From Aquilaria yunnanensis (Eukaryota; Streptophyta; Magnoliopsida; Malvales; Thymelaeaceae), in the NCBI GenBank assembly GCA_039654915.1, contig CM077593.1, forward strand, positions 57,976,501 to 58,040,500: DNA of 64,000 nucleotides. Reading direction: 5' to 3'. The notes below the pieces were generated by a model. The model did not search any database and had not been told where the DNA came from. It worked only from the letters and a program-made list of their open reading frames with translations. Positions within the stretch are counted from its first letter, which is position 1, and each line of letters begins with the position of its first letter. Of the stretch, positions 56,748-64,000 are shown piece after piece. The position numbers were made by a program, and so were the translations under genes.

Positions 56748-59700
56748 GGAGGCTAGGGAAAGAAGCTACGAATTTCTCACTAAAAGTTGTATTTATAGTA
56801 AGACTCAACTTCTAGGCCTAATGGGTTTCAAAGCCCTAATCCAATTAGGGTTTAATTTCGGGCTTAATAATGGCTCAACTTTTGGACCCATTATTAATAT
56901 GAAATTATTGTGAAACCATAATCCAAATAATTAGCCCATGCACTCTAATGATCCAAATAGGTCTATGTGTGCGACCCAATAGGCTCTTACCACGTTGGCA
57001 ATGATCATAAATCACATTTATGATCATAAGCAATGAGCGGTCTCTAACAACACATCATTACTATCCAAACGACAAAATTGTCGGTGATTCAACTAAACCT
57101 TTATAATCATTACCGATATATGCCATTGTCCCTTTGTCTAAGATATCAAGACTAAGCATGATACATGGAATGTGTCACTCTCGTATAGCCCAATCTTTGG
57201 TTTCTTGATTACCGAGTATGTTAGGCTTACCTCCTAAGTGCTTGGCTTAGGCCAAGAAACAAAGAAAATGGTGAGAAAGAGCTAAGACTACTGATACAGT
57301 GATGTATGTGCAAGACTGGAAATTTTGAGGGCATAGTTGCACACAGAAATTGAGACTAGGGTGGAAAATGATAGAAATTAAAGTTGAGGGCTCAAATGCA
57401 CATTTTAAGTGGTGGTGCAAATGAAATCAAAACATGGGAAGTGGAAGTTTCGGCCATGCAAGTTTTATGTGGACTAGTGTAATACTATGTCAAATTTTGT
57501 GGTAGACAACAATGATGAACATGTCACATCATGTCTGCCACTAATGGAAAATATCATTACTTAGTTGGTTTAACTAGTACTTAAGCTAGTTACAATGGCC
57601 GGTTAGCACATGGGATTATTTGACTTTATGGCACTTTCATCTTATGCTTGGCATTTAAAGCCATGAATGGACTTAAGTGACAAGAAAACCTATGTTTTAA
57701 TGGTGCATGTGTGACCGTGTGAACTTGAGGGTTCCATTGAGCCATGCAAAATAAGTGAAGGCCGAGATTGACATTATGGTTAGACTAACACAATGTCTTG
57801 TGCCCGAAATGCCTAAGTCATTGGGGTGTTTTCATTTTCGAGCTTCCTTGCTTTCTCTTGACCGAGAGCTTGCTCATGAACTCTTTCCACCATTTGTCTT
57901 GAAATCAAGCAAGTCTTAGAAGCAATTGAGGGAAACGAGCTAGGAGACTTGGTTTCGGCACAACATCACTTGGAATCAAGCTTTGTTCATGAGAAGTGGT
58001 GAAGAACCGAACCAAAGCAAGCTAGGTTTGAGGTATTTCTTGTGTATTTTCCTTGAATCCATGGTATTTCTTCCATGAACAAGGATACTGAGTGCTAAGC
58101 TAGGTGAATTGAGCAAATGATATGTTGATGTGGAAACCTAGTCTTGGCCGAAAGGATTATTTGATAGAGTTGGTGTTCTTCTTTGTTTATATGGAAATTA
58201 ATCCATGATTGAAGCTTGTTAATGCCTATTTAATCTTGTGATAGGCTATTGTGAGTGAAGAACACCAAAGTGTGGAAGTTAGTGTTTGGCCGAATCCTTG
58301 AATGAGGTAAACTCATGATGTTCTTTTGATTACATGGTAGATGTGCCATGAATAAGGTTTAATGATGCCTAGATGGAGGTATGTTGAGTTAATTTAATGA
58401 GGAACATCAATGTGTGGAAATGGGCATTTGGCCAAGAGCATGAATTATAGTCATTTAGTGTTATTCATGGAATACATGGTAATGAAACCATGAATAATAG
58501 TTGTTGATGCCTAATTGTTGTTATGGTAGGCTATTTGAGTGAAGAACACTTGGACATTTAAAGTTGGTGTCTTGGCCGAAAGCATTTGAGGTAGGGTTCA
58601 CTAACACTTGATTATGCTTGGTGAATTACCATGGTTCAAGTGTTTAGAGTGGCTAAGTGATGGTTAAAATTTGCCAAATGACCTTAGTTGCTTGATGGGC
58701 TATTGAGAATACATTCAGTTTACTTGTTGATTAACTAATTAACTAATGTACATGTACTAGAAATGCAAGCAAGTGTGGCCTAATTGCTTAGCATTTTGGA
58801 GCTCTAAGTGGAAGTGGAATGTTTGGTGTTTGGTGTGCAAATAAAATGCACATGTGTACATGTATGGTATAATGGCCGAGAGCACTATGTGGTGTGTGTG
58901 TGAGTTATTGTGTGCTTTGGTGCTTTCCATGTGCTTGCTAACCAACTTATGTTATTTTGATTTTTATGCCATGGTTAATTATCATGTCTATGTATATGCT
59001 TGGTTTTCCTTATCTTTGTGTTTGTTTTGCAGGTAAGCTGAGCTAATGGGAGGTTAAGCTTTGAGTGAATACTCAGCTTAACCAAATAGACTCTTATTGA
59101 GTTGTATATGAAAAGTGAATCCTACTGAGTTTATACTCACTACCCATCCCATTTGTTTTCAGGAAAGGACATACAGCCTGAGCAGTGCTAACTTGCTTTG
59201 TGCTTGTGCTTTGTACTAGCTTGCTTATTTTCCAAGGTATGTGCCAATGGATGCTTGGCTTAGTGAATTTGGTTCATTACAAGTCTTATATCTTGTTGGC
59301 CGAGACTTATGAGTTAAGTTTGCAGGTTGTAGTGTGGGGGACCTGTCTAGGAAAGCATTACGGATACTTGGACTTTGGCTCTGATCATAGTGTTTGCATT
59401 CATGACAATGAATCAGGCAATTGGGTTGGTGTTGCAGTGTGTACTTTTATATGGGATCCTTAAGGTCCTTTTTTACCATTAATGGTCTCGGTCTGTATTT
59501 AACTTGGCATGGACAACTTATGGACTCATGGCATGTAACCATGTTAGGTGCTAGGTAGACTACCTTTTGAGTGTACATATATGTAGTCTTGATGCCTAGG
59601 CTGGTGTTGGCTTGTTGGACTTGTATGCCAAGTTATGTATGGACTTATGGATGGTTTTGTGCTTGTGTATACATGATGAATGCTATGGGCCAAGGTTTCG

Positions 59701-60674
59701 CACTTTTATTTAGAAGTTATGGGCCTATTTTTGGTTAAGTGTTGTGAACCACCATGTGTACTTATGTTGGCCGAGAAGATCATGTGCATTTTAGCATTGT
59801 GTTTTCAAACTAAAGTATCTTCTGTGTGCTTCTTGGTTGCCATATAAGTAGCACACTTGATTGCACACCATATACGCACTTAAAATTTCATTAAGTGTTG
59901 CCCCAGGCTTCTCAACTTAAGAAGATAAGACTTAATGTTGCCAATGCTTGCTTGGCCGAATTAAAGAATTTAGAATTGGAGTTGGGTTGAGAGTTAAACT
60001 AGAAACTCATAGGCCAGGGCCTGTCTGAGGTGTGACAGAGTAGACCAACTTAAACTGACGACATGGATATCGTATATCAACTCATCCGAGTATGGCCATG
60101 CATTTTCTAAATCTCACTCTATCAAGGGGCCTAAAGATATCACTCCCGTTACATAGGAGGGACAAATCCCATCTTGATCATACAAATCCCTCCGCATAAT
60201 ATGTGACATACCCAATGACCTCCTTCAAGTTCACTCAGTCACAAGCAACAAAGGGAAGTATCAAAGTATGTGACTCACATGTAGGGAACCTTGATGATCT
60301 TAGGTTAAAGGACTACATATACCATGATCACTATGAGGATCACTTATGACACTCATATAATGATCCATGTAGTATTCTCATGGTGGGTCAGTCCAGTAAC
60401 AAGTTCTCTAACTTGTACCCATATGTAGACTACATATCTCATATTAGTCTCCACATATACTAGTCATTATGTATCATTGAAACCCATTCCACAATAATAC
60501 TAGACTAGGGACATTTAAGAATATCATTATTCTAGGGTTATAATTATGTTTATTACGTTACGCAAAAACAAAACAACAAACATAATTGCTGAATTAATGC
60601 CTTAATAAAATATCATGACTCAATGTGCAAAAATACAATCATCTCATGGTTCGCTTTTGGGCACAACACTAACA
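56748..60674 (-). repeat. Copia LTR fragment split by X2
   Basis: The pieces 56748-57218 and 60043-60674 together give about 1.1 kb of the minus-strand copia LTR ending CACTAACA at 60674. About 310 bases of its 3' end are absent where the E4 LTR begins. E4 probably inserted into this LTR, or a later rearrangement joined them. Confidence 0.85.
57219..60037. repeat. Solo LTR X2 of a third family (2.8 kb), TSD GAGTA
   Basis: It runs TGTTAGGCTTACCTCC...GAGGTGTGACA, flanked by GAGTA at 57214-57218 and 60038-60042. It shares ends and inner blocks with X1 but has four rather than seven of the 144-bp stem-loop units (58060, 58190, 58333, 58475). It has no coding region. Confidence 0.85.
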
Positions 60675-61378
60675 GTAACTTCATTGGTGAAGGGACTGGG
60701 ACTTCCCATTAGGGGATGGACTTCACCGGCGGGAGTTTCTAGGCCTTTTTGACACTGTTCCACCAGTGCGACATCCTATGGACGGTATGTTCTCCATTGA
60801 GGACTCATCGTGAGGACCGCCACTTCCAAAGCTTCAGTGAGGTGACCTAGGGCTCTTCTCCTGACGAGTATTAAGAGAAGGTGCCCTTCCCCTCGAAGGT
60901 GGTTGTGACCACCCTTGGTCGAGCTGCTGGGTCATTTCAGCCACGATAGAGCGCTCAAAGTCGCGTAGAAAGCCCATCATGACCGTTAGAGGATGCTCGT
61001 CCTCAGGCAAGGAAGTCTCCGCTGCAGGCTGTTCAGTTGCTGCTTGAGCTTCCAACACGTACTGGGACCTCAAGAGTCCCTTGTCCTTTGAATAACGGGT
61101 CTCAACAACAGCAACCTGGGAATGGTTTCCCACAGACGGTGCCAAATGATGCCGAGTGACATCCTCGTTGTAGGACATGTTAGCCTGAAGGGAGGACATC
61201 CGATGAGAAGATATCTACATGACTTTGATGAACGTGGCTTAGGAGCTCCCTGGCGTGTGTTTCCGGGAGGGGAGCCTAAGATGCCCAAGGCAGTTAACAG
61301 GAGAGAAATTGTTTAAGAGCAGAGAGTATAAAGAAGAGAATCTTGTTACTCTTACCAAGGACCCTCCTAAGTATTTAT
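60675..61378 (-). pseudogene. Tat fragment E5: LTR end, primer site and gag start
   Basis: On the minus strand the gag start MSYNEDVTRHHLAPSVGN runs to about 60834, with the PBS-coded HLAPSVG and the conserved MGFLRDFERSIVAEMTQQLD block. The piece right of about 61170 is LTR sequence. It is bounded by copia LTRs on both sides, and D appears to have inserted into its LTR. The extra upstream Met (MSSLQAN at 61199) also lies in the LTR. Confidence 0.82.
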
Positions 61379-62787
61379 TGTTGGGTTTCAGGAGCCAAAC
61401 AACGTAGCGAAATTTAACCGAAACCCTCTAGGATCCAAGTGAAACGGGGTAAACCGGGTGTTCGAAAATTTTCATACCTAATTTTCGGTTGAGATCTCTC
61501 ACTCAACTGTAGAGTCGAATCACAAAACCTGAACAGTTGACGTGTTCAAGCTCTCTATGGTATCCACACGAGCCTCTCAGGACCACCACGCTTCCACCAT
61601 GTTCCGGCAAATGCGGTTCTCTTGCTTTCGCAGTGCTAGCTTGCGTCCTCCAAGGAATTGCAAGAGAAGAGTGTGGCTGTCCTTTTGGGAGGCTAGGGCA
61701 AGGAGACCTATGAATTTCTCACTAAAAGTTGTATTTATAGTGAGACTCAACTTTCAGGCCTAATGGGTTTCAAAGCCCTAATCCAATTAGGCTTTGATTT
61801 TGGGTTTAATAATGGCTCAACTATTGGGCCCATTATTAATACAAAATTATTGTGAAACCAAAACCCAAATTATTAGCCCATGCACTCTAATGATCCAAAT
61901 AGCTCTATGTGTGCGACCCAATAGGTTCTTACCATGTTGGCAATGATCATAAATCACATTTATGATCATAAGCAATGAGCAGTGTCTAGCAACACATCAT
62001 TGCTACCCAAGTGACAAGATTGTCGATGATTCAACTAAACCTTTATGATCATCACCGATATATGCCATTGTCCCTTTGTCCAAGATATCAAGACTAAGCA
62101 TGAGACATGGAATGTGTCACTCTTGTATAGCTCAATCTTTGGTTTCTTGATTACCGAGTAGACCAACTTAAACTGATGACATTGATATCGTATATCAACT
62201 CATCCAAGCATGGCCATGCATTTTCTAAGTCTCACTCTATCAAGGGGCCCGAAGATATCACTCCCGTTACATAGGTGGGACAAATCCCATCTTGATCATA
62301 CAAATCCCTCCGCATGATATGTGACATACCCAATGACCTCCTTCAAGTTCACTCAGTTACGAGCAACAAAGGAAAGTATCAAAGTATGTGACTCACATGT
62401 ATGGAACCTTGATGATCTTAGGTCGAAGGACTACATATACCATGATCACTATAAGAATCACTTATGACACTCATATAACGATCCTTGTAGTGTTCTGATG
62501 GTGCGTCGGTTCAGTACACAAGTTCTCCAACTTGTACCCATATGTAAACTACATATCTCATATTAGTCTCCACATATACTAGTCGTTATGTATTATTGCA
62601 ACCCACTGCACAATAATACTAGACTAGGGACGTTAAGAATATTCTAGGGTTACAATTATGTTTATTGCGTTACGCAGAAACAGAACAACAAACATAATTA
62701 CTGGATTAATGCCTTAATAAAATATCATGACTCAATGTGCAAAAAATACAATCATCTCATGATTGGCTTTTGGGCACAACACTAACA
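61379..62787 (-). repeat. 3' LTR of copia element D
   Basis: This 1409-bp LTR starts TGTTAGTG at 62787 and ends CCCAACA at 61379. TATA is near 61733-61740 on the minus strand. It carries the family stem-loop near 61945-61972. The left flank is TTTAT; the matching TSD would be outside the window. Confidence 0.9.
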
Positions 62788-62812
62788 ATCTCCCACTTGC
62801 ACTAAAAGCCAA

Positions 62813-64000
62813 TAATCAAATGAGTCCAAAAGTCCATCCCTATGGAGCTTGGATATGCGGGTCTCGTTTATATGGCCCAAGCGATAATGCCAAAGATAGG
62901 TCGGGTTTGAATCATTAAATTTGACCTTCTTGGTATTCACATTATATATTGGATCTTCAAGGTCTAGAACATACAACCCATTGCTAAGTTGAGCACTGCC
63001 ATAAAAGATTTCATTCAAATAAATGGAACAACATTTGTCCTTTATTATAAATGAAAAACCTTTCTTGTCCAAACAAGAAACAGAAATCAAATTTCTACTA
63101 ATAGTAGGCACAAAGTAGCAGTTGTCTAATTTTAAAACTAATCCACTAGGTAAAGTGGGAACGTAAGTCCCTACGGCTAAGGCAGCAACCCTTGCTCCAT
63201 TTCCAACACGTAGGTCCACTTCACCTTGGGCTAGTCTTCTACTTCTACTTAGACCCTGCACATTTGCACAAATTTGAGATCCACATCCAATATCCAATAC
63301 CCAAGATGAGGAAGTTGAAAAGTTAGCCTCTATAACAAAAATACCTAAAGTGGAAGTCTTACTTCCCTTTTCCTTAGCAAGTTCTTCAAGATAGAGCTTG
63401 CAATTGCGCTTCCAGTGTCCAGGTTGCTTACAATGGAAGCACTCCCCTTCCTTTTCCACACCACCCTTTCGTTTCAGTGCAGCTGAAGAAGAATTATAAT
63501 TGGACTTTCATTAGCCTTATCCTTCTTCTTGTTAGCTTTTCCCTTTCCTTTGCCCTTTTGAACCATCAAAATGGGCTTAGCCTTCTTAAGGTTTTGCTCA
63601 GTAGTTCTCAACATGTTGAGCAATTCAGGGAGGGACTTGTCAAGGTCATTCATGTTATAGTTCATGACGAACTGACTGTAGCTTTCAGGCAACGATTGCA
63701 AGACTACATCAACAGCCAACTCTTTCTGAAGAGCAAATCCCAAACTCTCAAGATTCTCAATGTACCCAATCATCTTGAGCACAAGAGGACCATGGGACTT
63801 CCCTCAGACATCTTGCACTAAAACAATGCCTTAGAGGGCTCAAACCTCTCATGCCTAGCTTGCTCTTGGAAAGGCATTTTGAGATGTTCGATCATATCAC
63901 ACGCCCCCATGTTCTCATGTTGCTTCTGAAGCTCAGATTCCATGGTAATAAGCATGAGGCATGCAACATCCAAAGCATCATCAGAATGCCTCTTGTGAGC
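62813..64000 (-). pseudogene. Copia gag-protease fragment of element D
   Basis: The protease and pre-integrase block (63459-62813) has CFHCKQPGHWKRNC, VLDIGCGSQ (the usual VLDTGCGS with the Thr of the catalytic DTG changed to Ile) and NCYFVPTISRNLISVS. Gag lies right of 63474 with YIENLESLGFALQKEL, and a frameshift near 63490 separates them; a further break lies near 63810. The altered protease motif and the missing pol make it inactive. Confidence 0.87.

Larger units (their letters stand above)
61379..64000 (-). mobile_element. Copia element D, internally deleted, runs off the window
   Basis: It has a 3' LTR (61379-62787), a purine tract, then a junction near 62812 that joins the pol 3' end (WLLVQVGDC) directly to the start of integrase (LLDSFD). 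About 3 kb of INT, RT and RNase H is missing. Protease and gag continue to the right edge. The 5' LTR lies outside. Confidence 0.9.

Overview
The window is plant nuclear DNA made almost entirely of nested LTR retrotransposons. The evidence is two plant families: Ty3/gypsy elements of the Tat type (a second, archaeal-type RNase H between the RT-linked RNase H and integrase, no chromodomain) and Ty1/copia elements (gag-PR-INT-RT-RH order). Short GT-AG introns and 5-bp target-site duplications (TSDs) fit a flowering plant, probably a eudicot; the species cannot be named. I found no host gene, tRNA, rRNA or CRISPR array. The setting looks like repeat-rich intergenic or pericentromeric chromatin.

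Layout from left to right. Tat element A (1-10166, +) is cut by the window start. It has a decayed gag-pol, an antisense gene and a 3' LTR that belongs to an 1133-bp tandem duplication (9310-11575). A plus-strand copia LTR (to 12692) meets a minus-strand copia LTR fragment (12693-13685) with no spacer. The latter is the 3' LTR of the minus-strand copia element C (to about 18312), which holds a solo LTR (15390-16785, TSD CTCTT). Copia element B (+, leader from about 18790, 3' LTR ending 51285) is the backbone of the centre. Three insertions split its coding region: a solo copia LTR (20948-22363, TSD GTAGA), the complete Tat element E2 (22782-33914, minus, TSD GTTGG) and the older Tat element E3 (34409-48436, minus, TSD AAAAC). 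E3 itself contains a 3.4-kb solo LTR of another family, X1 (35427-38828, TSD GAGGT). B in turn adjoins the 3' half of Tat element E4 (51286-56747, +). Next comes a copia LTR fragment split by X2 (57219-60037, TSD GAGTA), then a Tat LTR/gag fragment E5 (60675-61378), then the internally deleted copia element D (61379 to the window end, minus).

E2 stands out. Its gag-pol reads through 1832 codons with no break, and its LTRs differ by eye at two bases plus one 17-bp indel. It is therefore recent and possibly still autonomous. All Tat copies that cover the region carry, between pol and the 3' LTR and on the opposite strand, a gene with its own TATA promoter and three small introns. In E2 the spliced frame encodes 708 residues without a break. 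This intron-bearing antisense gene, the G-box motifs shared by its promoter and the LTR promoter, the repeated stem-loop between the two convergent genes, and the gag start inside the LTR are the most interesting features of the window.
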